Below, one piece after another: positions 62,144 through 62,188 of a DNA stretch of 62,188 nt. The DNA comes from an uncultured Bacilli bacterium (lineage in GTDB: Bacteria; Bacillota_I; Bacilli_A; RF39; UBA660): NCBI GenBank assembly GCA_947629235.1, contig CANRCX010000006.1:1-62188 (forward strand), in the 5' to 3' direction. Numbering within the stretch: the stretch's first letter is position 1; every line of letters begins with the position of its first letter. The position numbers and the translations under genes were made by a program. The notes under the pieces are model-generated. The model made no database searches. It saw nothing but the letters and a program-made list of their open reading frames with translations, and was not told the DNA's origin.

Positions 62144-62172
62144 ATAATACCACAATATAAATTTAAAGTCAT
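62144..62172 (-). promoter_or_regulatory. Candidate promoter of cca-dnaD-nth
   Basis: Minus strand ATGACT, 17 bases ending TGG, TATTAT (extended -10). The predicted start (~62137) abuts the cca ATG. Confidence 0.45.
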
Positions 62173-62188
62173 TATTTTTTACATAAAA

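Noticed and set aside
1..62188. Mycoplasma genetic code (TGA = Trp)
   Set aside because: Several genes end at TGA in overlapping ATGA junctions, and Trp residues are encoded by TGG.

Overview
The window is chromosomal DNA from a very A+T-rich, endospore-forming, Gram-positive-type bacterium of the Bacilli. It probably belongs to the uncultured or Erysipelotrichales-like branches close to Mollicutes. The evidence is spoIVA, spoVAC/AD/AEb and spoIVB; PolC, RecU, DnaD and ScpAB; and the Bacillus-type gene order ireB-ruvX-DUF1292-mltG-trmR-trhP1-trhP2...greA. TGA is used only as a stop, and tryptophan is TGG. Species level cannot be read from the sequence. Most genes lie on the minus strand with very short or overlapping junctions.

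Layout. 1-1.1 kb: three small proteins of unknown function. 1.1-6.1 kb: spoIVA, yqeY, rpsU, an HNH-like protein, tsf and rpsB. 6.2-11 kb: a Cys-rich surface protein with a pilin-like membrane tail, then divergent recU-pbp1A. 11-13.2 kb: alanine racemase and an ATP-grasp protein. 13.2-17.6 kb: two Clp-type AAA+ paralogs sharing an almost identical 873-bp segment but carrying different helical-repeat N-termini. 17.7-24 kb: walJ and polC. 24-26.4 kb: lysS behind a lysine T-box leader, with an unknown gene between them. 26.4-28.5 kb: three accessory genes (ART-like, lysozyme-like, unknown). 28.6-31.8 kb: a bacteriocin-like island made of two overlapping double-glycine peptides and a C39-peptidase ABC exporter, with a divergent kinase-like gene. 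31.9-36.5 kb: scpAB with a membrane-protein gene, then the minimal spoVA set. 36.5-39.4 kb: a micropeptide, DUF3800, a new-looking 100-nt RNA, tRNA-Glu(CUC), a lipoprotein and an XRE membrane regulator. 39.5-47.4 kb: tig, greA, tRNA-hydroxylation genes, mltG, ruvX, ireB, a GH25 lysozyme and a prepilin. 47.5-52.6 kb: an IspH-like/prenyl-synthase fusion, trpS, uppS and mgtE. 52.6-56.2 kb: two paralogous coiled-coil proteins, one with a 24-bp tandem repeat, and a DUF1292 protein. 56.3-62.2 kb: spoIVB, xseBA, nusB, nth, dnaD and cca.

Most of the window is housekeeping or sporulation. The observations most worth following are (a) the double-glycine peptide pair with its exporter, whose 40-nt upstream element recurs 30 kb away before an unrelated 61-codon frame; (b) the two AAA+ genes with converted ATPase modules and an undescribed ~160-residue repeat; (c) the IspH-like domain that has lost two cluster cysteines and is fused to a prenyl synthase; (d) the 100-nt independently transcribed RNA; and (e) the lysine T-box controlling an unknown gene together with lysS.
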